Source: Chitinophagaceae bacterium (GTDB lineage: Bacteria; Bacteroidota; Bacteroidia; Chitinophagales; Chitinophagaceae). From it: 64,000 nucleotides of DNA. This document shows, one piece after another, positions 56,714-63,780 of the stretch (within the stretch, counting starts at the first letter, position 1; each line of letters starts with the position of its first letter). The notes under the pieces are model-generated. The model was not told the origin of the DNA, did no database searches, and saw nothing but the letters and a program-made list of their open reading frames with translations. The stretch covers positions 1-64,000 of the forward strand of contig CANGYR010000008.1 in NCBI GenBank assembly GCA_947458275.1. Reading direction: 5' to 3'. The position numbers were made by a program, and so were the translations under genes.

Positions 56714-56824
56714 TTTGTTTGAATTTTTCCCGCCTTCATTGTTTTTGACTCCGGCGGAGATTAAAAAAATTGTTTAGTGCCTTTTGTTTACCGTCCGGCC
56801 AGGTATTATTTCTGATTTTTTTAT

Positions 56825-57460
56825 TTAAGCTTCAGGAGCCGGAGCTTCTGTTGACGCATCTGCTGCAGGTGCTTCAGGAGCCACAGGCGCCTCAGCAGCA
56901 GGAGCCTCTTCTACAGAGGCTTCAGGTGCAGCGGCAACTTCTGCCACAGGTGCAACTGCTTCAGCTTTTGATGCATTATCCTTGTTTTCCAATGCACCCA
57001 ATACACGCTGGATGGGTGATTGCAACAATCCGATAACTTCTCCGATAAGCTCGTTCTTAGTTTTGATTTGTGTGAGTGCTTTCAGTTGATTGTCTCCTAC
57101 AAAAACATCTCCATTAATGAACGCAGCTTTCAGAACAGGTCTTTCTTTGTTGGTTTCTTTACGAAAGCCGCTGATGATTAACGCCGGATCTTTAGGATTT
57201 TCGCTAAACAACAAAGCTGTTACTTTATGTAAAGAGTCATAAACCCCTGCATATTTTTCTGCATCAATGCTTTCCAAAGCTTTTTTAATCAAAGTGTTTT
57301 TAGCCACTTTCATTTCTACCTGCTTGTCAAAGCACACACGACGCAGTTTACCTACCTGGTCAACAGTCAAGCTCTCTGTATCCGTGATGTAGAAATTGTT
57401 GTATTGAGAGAATTTGCCTTTAAGCAATTCTATCACTTCATTTTTTTCTTGTTTTGTCAT
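56825..57460 (-). CDS. rplJ: 50S ribosomal protein uL10 with Ala/Pro/Glu-rich extension
   Basis: A 211-residue protein anchoring the L12 dimers at the ribosomal stalk. The core (MTKQEKNEVIELLKGKFSQY, YITDTESLTVDQVGKLRR, KVAKNTLIKKALESI) is normal, and LIGEVIGLLQSPIQRVLGAL is the L12-binding helix. After about residue 165 a 45-residue low-complexity tail of Ala, Pro, Glu and Val repeats (AEAVAPVAEVAAAPEASVEE and onward) extends the protein well beyond the usual length near 165-175. In other bacteria excess L10-L12 represses translation of this operon. Confidence 0.95.
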   Translation of the reverse strand: MTKQEKNEVIELLKGKFSQYNNFYITDTESLTVDQVGKLRRVCFDKQVEMKVAKNTLIKKALESIDAEKYAGVYDSLHKVTALLFSENPKDPALIISGFRKETNKERPVLKAAFINGDVFVGDNQLKALTQIKTKNELIGEVIGLLQSPIQRVLGALENKDNASKAEAVAPVAEVAAAPEASVEEAPAAEAPVAPEAPAADASTEAPAPEA

Positions 57461-57499
57461 AACAAATATTTTTGTACCGTTTAACCGGAGTGTTCAGAT

Positions 57500-58189
57500 T
57501 TAGTTTGAAACAGATTTGGTGTCCACTATGATGCCTGGGCTCATTGAACTGGCCATACTTACCCCTTTAAGGTATGTTCCTTTGGAAGTAGCCGGTTTCA
57601 GTTTGATGATTGCGTTGATAAACTCCTGACTGTTTTCAGCAATTTTATCAGGTGAAAAACTTACGCGACCGATAGATGCATGAATGATACCAACTTTGTC
57701 CACCTTAAAAGCGATTTTTCCGCCTTTCAGATCATTTACTGCCGCAGCAACATCATTGGTTACAGTACCAGTTTTAGGATTCGGCATAAGATTGCGAGGA
57801 CCGAGTACTTTACCCAGTTTACCAATTTTAGGCATCACCGCAGGTGTAGCTACGATTACATCGATATCTGTCCAGCCACCTTCAATTTTAGTAATGAATT
57901 CATCAAGACCAACATAGTCAGCTCCTGCAGCTTTTGCATCAGCTTCTTTATCGGGCGTGCACAATACAAGCACTTTCTTCGTCTTACCGGTACCGTGAGG
58001 TAATGATACTGTTCCGCGAATGGCCTGATCTGCTTTCTTTGGATCTACACCCAAACGAACATGCAGGTCAACTGAACTGTCAAATTTTGTTGTGTTAATT
58101 TCTTTTACGAGGGCTGATGCTTCCTTCAGCGTATAAGCTTTATTGGCGTCAACCTTAGCGTTTGCTATTTTTCTTTTTTTAGTAATCAT
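57500..58189 (-). CDS. rplA: 50S ribosomal protein uL1
   Basis: A 229-residue protein of the L1 stalk that controls tRNA release from the E site. [54 protein letters not shown] (family signature) and [20 protein letters not shown] are present. It is 45 bp downstream of rplK and 40 bp upstream of rplJ. In E. coli L1 represses the rplKA mRNA. Confidence 0.97.
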   Translation of the reverse strand: MITKKRKIANAKVDANKAYTLKEASALVKEINTTKFDSSVDLHVRLGVDPKKADQAIRGTVSLPHGTGKTKKVLVLCTPDKEADAKAAGADYVGLDEFITKIEGGWTDIDVIVATPAVMPKIGKLGKVLGPRNLMPNPKTGTVTNDVAAAVNDLKGGKIAFKVDKVGIIHASIGRVSFSPDKIAENSQEFINAIIKLKPATSKGTYLKGVSMASSMSPGIIVDTKSVSN

Positions 58190-58233
58190 TGTTATAAAAA
58201 ATTTTATGTCCCAAAAAAGGAACAGGTTGACGA

Positions 58234-58680
58234 TTAGTTATTTTCCCAAGGGGCTTTTCCTTCCACAGTTAATCCCATACTGCGAGCAGTTCCTGCAACC
58301 ATGCTCATAGCGCTGTTGAGGGTAAATGCATTCAGGTCAGGCATTTTGTCTTTTGCGATTTCTTCAATTTGCGCCCAGGTAACTTTCCCAACTTTTGAAC
58401 GATTGGGTTCTTTACTTCCGCCTTTTACTTTGGCAGCATCCATCAACTGCACTGCAGCCGGAGGAGTTTTGATGATAAAATCGAAGGATTTGTCAGCATA
58501 CACTGTAATCAATACAGGTAATACTTTTCCGGGTTTATCCTGGGTTCTCGCATTGAACTGCTTACAGAACTCCATGATGTTAATACCCTTAGAACCGAGT
58601 GCCGGGCCGATTGGTGGCGCGGGATTGGCTTGTCCGCCCTTACATTGGAGCTTAACATAGCCGGTGATTTCTTTTGCCAT
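58234..58680 (-). CDS. rplK: 50S ribosomal protein uL11
   Basis: A 148-residue protein of the GTPase-associated centre. Begins [42 protein letters not shown], the RNA-binding C-terminal domain [20 protein letters not shown] and the ending [15 protein letters not shown] all match. An upstream in-frame ATG (58728) would add 16 residues and is rejected because the conserved start is MAKE. Has its own promoter. Confidence 0.97.
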   Translation of the reverse strand: MAKEITGYVKLQCKGGQANPAPPIGPALGSKGINIMEFCKQFNARTQDKPGKVLPVLITVYADKSFDFIIKTPPAAVQLMDAAKVKGGSKEPNRSKVGKVTWAQIEEIAKDKMPDLNAFTLNSAMSMVAGTARSMGLTVEGKAPWENN

Positions 58681-58774
58681 AATGTTGTTTTTTGGTGATA
58701 ACGTCCCGGTATATTCCGGAACTCCCAAACCTGTTCATATAGAACAATTTCTCAAAAAGAACTAATTGGGGCGG

Positions 58775-58806
58775 CAAAGCTAGGGAACTTTAGCCATAAA
58801 ATCAAA
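58775..58806 (-). promoter_or_regulatory. rplKAJL promoter
   Basis: On the minus strand TTTG (58803-58806), 20-bp spacer, TAGCTTTG (58775-58782): an ideal Bacteroidota promoter. The -33 element overlaps the T-tract of the nusG terminator. Leader of about 85 nt before rplK. Confidence 0.75.
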
Positions 58807-58810
58807 AAAA

Positions 58811-58834
58811 AATCGCTCCAAAATTGAAGCGATT
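58811..58834 (-). terminator. nusG terminator
   Basis: AATCGCT and AGCGATT pair (58811-58817 with 58828-58834). The minus-strand transcript continues in nine T residues (TTTTTTTTTGAT). 25 bp past the nusG stop. Confidence 0.8.
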
Positions 58835-58859
58835 CTTTATTTTAAGCGATTGGAGGCTT

Positions 58860-59462
58860 TTAGGCGATTTTCTCCACCTGCATATAGTTAAGCTCAACAG
58901 GAGTAGCCCTTCCGAATATTTTAACCTGTACTTTGATTTTTTTCTTCTCGTCATTTACCTCTTCAATAACTCCATTGAAATCATTGAAAGGTCCGTCGAT
59001 GATTTTGATGGTCTCGCCCACAATAAACGGTTCACTCATGGTTACACCGCCTATGTCGCTCATCTCATCCATCTTACCAAGCATCTTGTTTACTTCAACT
59101 TTACGCAGGCAAATGATATTTCCCTTAGAGCCTTTACCATCAGTAAGGAAGTGCATCACATTGCTGATGTTGCTAACGTGCTGGATGATATCATCACTAA
59201 GCTTGTTGTCGGCCACCTCAATCATGATATAGCCTGGATAGAAGTTGCGTTCGCGCATTACTTTCTTTCCGTTAAGCACTTTGTACACTTTTTCTACAGG
59301 GAGAAAAACCTGTTTGATGATTTTATCCCAGCCGTTGCGCACGATATCTTTATCGAGGTACTCTTTTACCTTACGCTCTTTTCCACTCACCACTCTGAGC
59401 ACATACCATTTGGATTCTTTTTCTACTTTTTCTGTTTTTTCAACAGTGGATATCTCTTGCAT
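58860..59462 (-). CDS. nusG: transcription elongation/antitermination factor NusG
   Basis: A 200-residue factor linking RNA polymerase and the leading ribosome. NGN domain: SKWYVLRVVSGKERKVKEYL, VFLPVEKVYKVLNGKKVMRE, NFYPGYIMIEVADN. KOW domain: GETIKIIDGPFNDFNGVIEEVN. The start ATG at 59462 (MQEISTVEKTEKVEK) is 2 nt after the secE stop; the longer frame is the antisense of nothing useful and runs back through secE in another frame, so it is rejected. Confidence 0.96.
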   Translation of the reverse strand: MQEISTVEKTEKVEKESKWYVLRVVSGKERKVKEYLDKDIVRNGWDKIIKQVFLPVEKVYKVLNGKKVMRERNFYPGYIMIEVADNKLSDDIIQHVSNISNVMHFLTDGKGSKGNIICLRKVEVNKMLGKMDEMSDIGGVTMSEPFIVGETIKIIDGPFNDFNGVIEEVNDEKKKIKVQVKIFGRATPVELNYMQVEKIA

Positions 59463-59464
59463 AA

Positions 59465-59659
59465 TTACTTGAATAAAGAATAAATAAATTTCATAGAACC
59501 GTTGGCTATGAAGTCCATCAATGCCACGATAGCGGTGATGAATAAAGTAGCGCCGAGCACAATAGCGGTCGACTGTTGCAATTGCTCCCATTTAGGCCAG
59601 CTCACATTATCTACCAGCTCGTGATAAGATTCTTTTAAAAAAACTGCGATTTTGTTCAT
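59465..59659 (-). CDS. secE: preprotein translocase subunit SecE
   Basis: A 64-residue single-span protein that clamps SecY in the inner membrane. The amphipathic surface helix FLKESYHELVDNVSWPKWEQL with the conserved W-P-x-W is followed by the membrane helix AIVLGATLFITAIVALMDFIA. Separated from tRNA-Trp by about 90 bp that includes a repeat, and from nusG by 2 nt. Confidence 0.95.
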   Translation of the reverse strand: MNKIAVFLKESYHELVDNVSWPKWEQLQQSTAIVLGATLFITAIVALMDFIANGSMKFIYSLFK

Positions 59660-59699
59660 AAAAAATATTGTTGTTTGAGAACTAAAAATCTTCCCCCTC

Positions 59700-59741
59700 T
59701 AAACCCCTAAACTCCTAAACGCTTAAACGTTTAAACGTTTA
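59700..59741. repeat. GTTTARR octamer repeat, copy 4
   Basis: On the minus strand four consecutive octamers: GTTTAAAC, GTTTAAGC, GTTTAGGA, GTTTAGGG, then GTTT. It directly follows the tRNA-Trp 3' end and precedes secE, so it is probably transcribed. Confidence 0.75.
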
Positions 59742-59746
59742 TATCG

Positions 59747-59817
59747 CACGGGCACTAGGATTCGAACCCAGATCAAAGGTTTTGGAGACCCGTATGCTAC
59801 CGTTGCACCATGCCCGT
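59747..59817 (-). tRNA. tRNA-Trp (CCA)
   Basis: 71-nt gene. Acceptor ACGGGCA pairs with TGCCCGT, discriminator G; anticodon loop CTCCAAA with CCA; T-arm CTGGG-TTCGAAT-CCTAG. The lowest anticodon-stem pair looks weak. CCA not encoded. It lies between tuf and secE, a placement common in bacteria. Confidence 0.93.
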
Positions 59818-59823
59818 AGAAAG

Positions 59824-59860
59824 CTAAAAGCTATCCTGATACAATCAGGACAGCTTTTAG
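59824..59860 (-). terminator. tuf terminator
   Basis: CTAAAAGCTATCCTGAT with ATCAGGACAGCTTTTAG forms a long stem (one mismatch) with an ACA loop. Lies between the tuf stop and tRNA-Trp; the T-tract is inside the stem base, so termination may be partial and allow read-through into tRNA-Trp and secE. Confidence 0.65.
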
Positions 59861-59942
59861 AAATATTATTGCAAAGGTAAAACAAAAGATTATCCTATGC
59901 AAGCACTTTGGAAAAAACGGCTTGGAGCCGCTTCATCAAAGC

Positions 59943-61130
59943 TTATTTTATGATTTCAGTCACCTGACCTGCACCTACCGTACGACCACCTTCACGAATC
60001 GCAAACTTCAAACCTTTTTCCATCGCGATAGGCTGGATCAATGTTACATGCAGATTGGTGTTATCACCTGGCATAACCATCTCAGTACCTGCACCCAAAG
60101 TAACTTCACCAGTTACGTCTGTAGTACGGAAATAGAACTGAGGACGATATTTATTGAAGAATGGAGTGTGACGTCCGCCTTCTTCTTTGCTCAATACGTA
60201 AACTTCACCTTTGAACTCAGTGTGCGGAGTGATAGAACCTGGTTTGCAAAGCACCATTCCACGACGGATTTGAGTTTTCTCAATACCGCGCAACAACAGA
60301 CCTGCGTTATCTCCAGCTTCACCTTCATCCAATAATTTCTTGAACATTTCCACACCTGTAACGGTAGAAGAAAGTGGTTTTTCCTGCAAACCAACGATTT
60401 CGATGGCTTCACCCACTTTAATACGACCTCTTTCGATACGGCCGGTAGCAACTGTACCACGACCGGTGATAGAGAATACGTCTTCCACAGACATCAAGAA
60501 TGGCAAATCAACCAATCTTGGAGGCAGAGGAATATAGCTGTCTACAGCAGCCATTAATTCATCGATTTTAGCAACCCATTTGTCTTCTCCTGCCAAAGCA
60601 CCTGTAGCAGAACCCTGGATGATTGGAGTGTTGTCTCCGTCAAATCCATAAGAAGAAAGTAATTCACGGATTTCGATTTCTACCAATTCCAATAATTCTG
60701 GATCATCCACCAAATCAACTTTGTTCATGAAAACAACGATTTGAGGTACACCTACCTGACGAGCCAAAAGGATGTGCTCTTTGGTTTGTGGCATTGGACC
60801 ATCTGTAGCAGCTACCACAAGAATAGCGCCATCCATCTGAGCAGCACCGGTAATCATGTTTTTAACATAATCCGCGTGACCCGGACAATCTACGTGAGCG
60901 TAGTGACGATTGGCAGTAGCATATTCTACGTGCGCTGTGTTGATAGTGATACCCCTTTCTTTTTCTTCAGGAGCACCATCGATATCATCGTAATTTTTTT
61001 TCTCCGCTAAACCTTTTTTTGACAAAACATCGGTTATAGCGGCTGTAAGTGTCGTTTTTCCATGATCCACGTGACCGATGGTTCCAACGTTAAGATGGGG
61101 CTTATCCCTCTTGAATGATTCTTTTGCCAT
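59943..61130 (-). CDS. tuf: translation elongation factor Tu
   Basis: A 395-residue GTPase bringing aminoacyl-tRNA to the ribosome. G1 [10 protein letters not shown] (residues 19-28), switch I with [16 protein letters not shown]3 [14 protein letters not shown]4 NKVD, then domains 2 and 3 ([50 protein letters not shown]). Standard length. It follows four tRNA genes and precedes tRNA-Trp and secE. Confidence 0.98.
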   Translation of the reverse strand: MAKESFKRDKPHLNVGTIGHVDHGKTTLTAAITDVLSKKGLAEKKNYDDIDGAPEEKERGITINTAHVEYATANRHYAHVDCPGHADYVKNMITGAAQMDGAILVVAATDGPMPQTKEHILLARQVGVPQIVVFMNKVDLVDDPELLELVEIEIRELLSSYGFDGDNTPIIQGSATGALAGEDKWVAKIDELMAAVDSYIPLPPRLVDLPFLMSVEDVFSITGRGTVATGRIERGRIKVGEAIEIVGLQEKPLSSTVTGVEMFKKLLDEGEAGDNAGLLLRGIEKTQIRRGMVLCKPGSITPHTEFKGEVYVLSKEEGGRHTPFFNKYRPQFYFRTTDVTGEVTLGAGTEMVMPGDNTNLHVTLIQPIAMEKGLKFAIREGGRTVGAGQVTEIIK

Positions 61131-61180
61131 TGTTTAAATTTTAAATTGTTGTTTTGAAATTTTGCGATTCACATTTATTT

Positions 61181-61205
61181 AAAAGTCTGTGAACCATAGA
61201 CTTTT
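61181..61205 (-). promoter_or_regulatory. hairpin in the tuf leader
   Basis: AAAAGTCTGTG pairs with CATAGACTTTT around an AAC loop (11 bp with one G-U). It is 51 bp upstream of the tuf start, after the tRNA-Thr gene. On the minus strand it is followed by only TTTTAAAT, so it could be a weak attenuator or an RNA-processing site. Confidence 0.5.
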
Positions 61206-61337
61206 TTTTTATTTGGAGAAAAATAAAATCATTCGATTGAATTTTTCCGATAAGTTAGTTTAACATGAAATGATGCCGAGAGTAAAAAACGCACAGAGCG
61301 AATGATACCTGATATTTAATTTCATATTCCCTAAGTG

Positions 61338-61409
61338 AGCCATAGGTGAGAATCGAACTCACGACCCCTTCCCTACCAAGGAAGTGCTCTACCCCTGAGC
61401 TACCACGGC
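61338..61409 (-). tRNA. tRNA-Thr (GGT)
   Basis: 72 nt. Acceptor GCCGTGG with CTATGGC (two G-U pairs), discriminator U; anticodon stem CTTCC/GGAAG, loop TTGGTAA, anticodon GGT. CCA not encoded. Fourth tRNA of the cluster before tuf. Confidence 0.96.
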
Positions 61410-61468
61410 TTGCAGAGCAAAACATTTCAAAAAACTTCTGTTTCCAATTTCTACATTCAGAAACGATG

Positions 61469-61541
61469 AGCGGAAGACCGGGCTCGAACCGGCCACCTAT
61501 AGCTTGGAAGGCTATCGCTCTACCAAATGAGCTACTTCCGC
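61469..61541 (-). tRNA. tRNA-Gly (TCC)
   Basis: 73 nt. Acceptor GCGGAAG with CTTCCGC, discriminator U; anticodon stem ATAGC/GCTAT, loop CTTCCAA, anticodon TCC. T-arm GCCGG-TTCGAGC-CCGGT. CCA not encoded. Confidence 0.96.
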
Positions 61542-61552
61542 TTGTTGACGTT

Positions 61553-61628
61553 TGAAGGTTTGATGTTTGGTAGTTTCAACGTTCAAACAACCATTAAGCC
61601 GTTAAACCTCTAAACTTTTAAACCTTTC
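61553..61628. repeat. GTTTGAAG / TTTAAACC inverted-arm repeat, copy 5
   Basis: The left part has plus-strand GTTTGAAG, GTTTGATG and GTTTGGTA-like units; the right part has the reverse polarity (TTAAACCTCTAAACTTTTAAACC). The whole spacer between tRNA-Tyr and tRNA-Gly consists of this element, which could fold as an imperfect hairpin in the precursor. Confidence 0.7.
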
Positions 61629-61632
61629 ATTG

Positions 61633-61714
61633 TGGGCAGTGGTGGATTCGAACCACCGAAGTCGAAGACAGCGGATTTACAGTCCGCCCCATTTGGCCAC
61701 TCTGGTAACTGCCC
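61633..61714 (-). tRNA. tRNA-Tyr (GTA)
   Basis: 82-nt class II tRNA with a long variable arm. Acceptor GGGCAGT with ACTGCCC, discriminator A; anticodon stem CGGA/TCCG with GTA in the loop (ACTGTAAA). T-arm GGTGG-TTCGAAT-CCACC. CCA not encoded. Confidence 0.95.
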
Positions 61715-61724
61715 GTCAAAAATG

Positions 61725-61797
61725 AGCCGAAGAAGGGAGTCGAACCCCCGACCTACTGATTACAAATCAGTTGCTCTACCAACTGAGCTACTTCGGC
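61725..61797 (-). tRNA. tRNA-Thr (TGT)
   Basis: 73 nt. Acceptor GCCGAAG with CTTCGGC, discriminator U; anticodon stem ACTGA/TCAGT, loop TTTGTAA, anticodon TGT. First gene of the tRNA-tuf transcript; 10 bp from tRNA-Tyr. Confidence 0.96.
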
Positions 61798-61933
61798 ATG
61801 CTCATTCGTTTTGAAGGCGCTATAAAATCAGACGAACTGTCTTTTAGCATAACCCTCGAACTTCCAGGTTTATAAAACTTTTAAAGAACTTTAAAACCGG
61901 GCTATACAACCACAGCCCTATTTTTTAGGAAGG

Positions 61934-61941
61934 CAAAGGTA
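61934..61941 (-). promoter_or_regulatory. -7 element for the tRNA-tuf operon
   Basis: Minus-strand TACCTTTG matches TAnnTTTG exactly, about 135 bp upstream of tRNA-Thr(TGT). No clear -33 TTG is present; the upstream region is a run of A/T. The rest of 61798-62007 shows no gene. Confidence 0.5.
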
Positions 61942-62007
61942 AGAGAAAAAGATTAATAGAAAAAAATTGTAAAAGATTTTTTTCGGCAGAAATTATCCGA
62001 AAAAAAA

Positions 62008-62027
62008 ATCCCCTCGTATGAGGGGAT
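62008..62027. terminator. bidirectional terminator downstream of hpf
   Basis: ATCCCCTC and GAGGGGAT form a perfect 8-bp stem with a GTAT loop, flanked by eight A on the left and eight T on the right, so it can work on both strands. On the minus strand it ends the hpf transcript. Confidence 0.9.
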
Positions 62028-62050
62028 TTTTTTTATGCTTTTGAGGACTG

Positions 62051-62350
62051 TCAAGCCAACATTTTTTCCTTGCGTTTTTTAATCTGGGCAATCACCGCAG
62101 ATACAGCAGCATCAAAGCTTTCCTCGAATGATTTGCAGCTATGTTTTACAAAAAATTCATGCTTAGGAATGAGTACCTTGATCTCCACAATTTTATCCTT
62201 GATGTTGTGTACAATATTATCAAGCTTAAGGTATACATCCACATTTGTGATATTGTCATTAAACTGATTCAGCTTGGAAATTTTCTTCTCTACATGACTG
62301 ATCAACTTACTGTCTGCTTCAAAATGAACGGTCTGAATATTCAAATTCAT
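62051..62350 (-). CDS. hpf: ribosome hibernation promoting factor (short form)
   Basis: A 99-residue protein of the HPF/RaiA (YhbH/pY) family. MNLNIQTVHFEADSKLISHVEKKISKL is the first strand-helix; VDVYLKLDN and VEIKVLIPKHEFFVKHSCKSFEESFDAAV the second half, ending in a basic helix AQIKKRKEKML. It binds the 30S decoding centre in slow growth and blocks tRNA and mRNA. The C-terminal dimerising extension of long HPF is absent. It lies in the conserved xerC-hpf-tRNA-tuf neighbourhood. Confidence 0.92.
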   Translation of the reverse strand: MNLNIQTVHFEADSKLISHVEKKISKLNQFNDNITNVDVYLKLDNIVHNIKDKIVEIKVLIPKHEFFVKHSCKSFEESFDAAVSAVIAQIKKRKEKMLA

Positions 62351-62507
62351 AAAAAAATGTTTTAGGTGAAGAATATTTTTTAATTACTAACCTGGAGACA
62401 TATTCAAGCAAGATAAGCACCGGATTACTTCTTGTAATTTAATCTATAAAACGCATTATTCAAAAAAAAATTATGTAGCCGGAAAGGTTTTTTATTTGAG
62501 AAAGATT

Positions 62508-63410
62508 TCAGGCTTTGGGATGGGCTTTTTTATACACATCTTTCAGCTTTTCAATGGTATTGTGGGTGTAAATCTGTGTGGCAGCGAGACTGCTGTGGCC
62601 CAGCAATTCCTTTACTGCATTGAGGTCTGCGCCATTATTAGTCAGATGAGTGGCAAATGTGTGTCGCAATATGTGCGGACTCTTCTTATCTATGGTAGTA
62701 ACCAGCGACAGGTATTTTTTGACGCAATTGTACACCCATTTAGGATAGAGCTTTTGGCCGGTTTCCCTTACCAGCAAATACTCTCTGTCGGCAGATTTAA
62801 TTGCATTTACTTTAAATTGTATATACGCTCTCATTAGCTGAACCAGCTCAGCGGATACAGGAATAATTCTTTCTTTGCTTCCCTTTCCCAACACCTTGAT
62901 GGAACTTTTTGCGAAATCTATCTGGCTTTCTTTCAGTCCCATCAACTCTGCCTGCCTCATACCGGTATGATAAAAAAGTTGCAGTATCAATTTCTCCGTA
63001 TGTCCGGAGAAATTATCAGGAAATTCCATGTATGTAAAAAGTGTGTCGGTATCCTTTTTCTCCACAAACTGAGGCAGCCGCTTGTTTTGCTTGGGTGAAA
63101 CAACTGTGCCCATAGGACTCACCTCAATCTCTCCCTGCCTGAGACAGTGCTTAAAAAAGGTTTTTAACGAAGATATTTTTCGGTTGATGGTCTTGGCATT
63201 ATTCCCCTTCTCCTTTAGTTGGGCAAGCCATGATCTTACAACAGGAGATTTTATTTGTTTTAACTGTAATTCGCCAAACTGGACATACAAATAATCGAAA
63301 AATGCAATGAGATCGGTTTCGTATGATATAATTGTATGTTCAGAATACCTTTTTTGAAATTTAAGGTAGTCAAGAAAAGAACGGATATGTTTTTCTGAAG
63401 TTTGGCCCAT
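62508..63410 (-). CDS. XerC/XerD-type tyrosine recombinase
   Basis: A 300-residue recombinase with an N-terminal SAM-like core-binding domain (IRSFLDYLKFQKRYSEHTIISYETDL) and catalytic domain: Arg in YHTGMRQAELMGLK, Lys in VLGKGSKERIIPV, HILRHTFATHLTNNG (H-x-x-R), LLGHSSLAATQIYTH (H and Tyr nucleophile). Size and motifs match chromosomal XerC/D, which resolve dimers at dif near the terminus. This chromosomal position next to rpsU and hpf is usual in the phylum, so it is not part of a mobile element. A frame ATG at MGQTSEKHIR is used. Confidence 0.9.
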   Translation of the reverse strand: MGQTSEKHIRSFLDYLKFQKRYSEHTIISYETDLIAFFDYLYVQFGELQLKQIKSPVVRSWLAQLKEKGNNAKTINRKISSLKTFFKHCLRQGEIEVSPMGTVVSPKQNKRLPQFVEKKDTDTLFTYMEFPDNFSGHTEKLILQLFYHTGMRQAELMGLKESQIDFAKSSIKVLGKGSKERIIPVSAELVQLMRAYIQFKVNAIKSADREYLLVRETGQKLYPKWVYNCVKKYLSLVTTIDKKSPHILRHTFATHLTNNGADLNAVKELLGHSSLAATQIYTHNTIEKLKDVYKKAHPKA

Positions 63411-63478
63411 AAAAAAACCGATAACTAAAGTTAATGAATAACTCTGTTATCGGTAAAATATATTGGTGTGTAACCTAA

Positions 63479-63673
63479 TTAATCCAGCTGACCTGTAGCC
63501 ATTTGTTGCTTATACACCGCTTTAAGTACCTGCGTGCGACGTCTTACAGACGGCTTTGTAAAAGCCTGACGCTCTCTCAATTGGAGAAGCACGCGGCTTT
63601 TTTCAAATTTCTTTTTGTACTTCTTTAATGCCTTGTCGATGTTTTCGCAATCTTTTGAATCAATAATTAACAT
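63479..63673 (-). CDS. rpsU: 30S ribosomal protein bS21
   Basis: A 64-residue basic small-subunit protein (MLIIDSKDCENIDKALKKYK, RERQAFTKPSVRRRTQVLKA). It sits near the 3' end of 16S rRNA. The ATG at 63673 is fixed by a strong Shine-Dalgarno sequence 7 nt upstream; the longer frame from 63724 adds 17 unrelated residues. Followed by the xerC-like gene 68 bp downstream. Confidence 0.95.
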   Translation of the reverse strand: MLIIDSKDCENIDKALKKYKKKFEKSRVLLQLRERQAFTKPSVRRRTQVLKAVYKQQMATGQLD

Positions 63674-63680
63674 GTTTAAT

Positions 63681-63689
63681 ACCTCCTTT
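63681..63689 (-). promoter_or_regulatory. strong Shine-Dalgarno sequence of rpsU
   Basis: AAAGGAGGT on the minus strand, 7 nt before the rpsU ATG. Almost every other gene in the window lacks such a site. In Flavobacterium work, an SD on rpsU is tied to autoregulation by bS21, which helps hide the anti-SD (established knowledge). Confidence 0.85.
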
Positions 63690-63721
63690 GGTGAATAAAT
63701 ACCGCTATTGTTTGCGGGGTG

Positions 63722-63729
63722 CAAAGATA
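63722..63729 (-). promoter_or_regulatory. -7 element for rpsU
   Basis: Minus-strand TATCTTTG, an exact TAnnTTTG match, about 50 bp upstream of the rpsU start. No clear -33 motif. Confidence 0.55.
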
Positions 63730-63780
63730 ATAGTTTTATCTAAAATAAAAAATATCTGGACAAAAATACGAAATTTGGGC

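Noticed and set aside
61346..61814. short plus-strand frames over the tRNA cluster
   Set aside because: They are antisense translations of tRNA genes (e.g. repeated RIELTTP / RPGSNRPP-like peptides), a common annotation error.
62508..63410. tyrosine recombinase as part of a second mobile element
   Set aside because: No att repeats or cargo; it is the XerC/D type in a conserved housekeeping neighbourhood.
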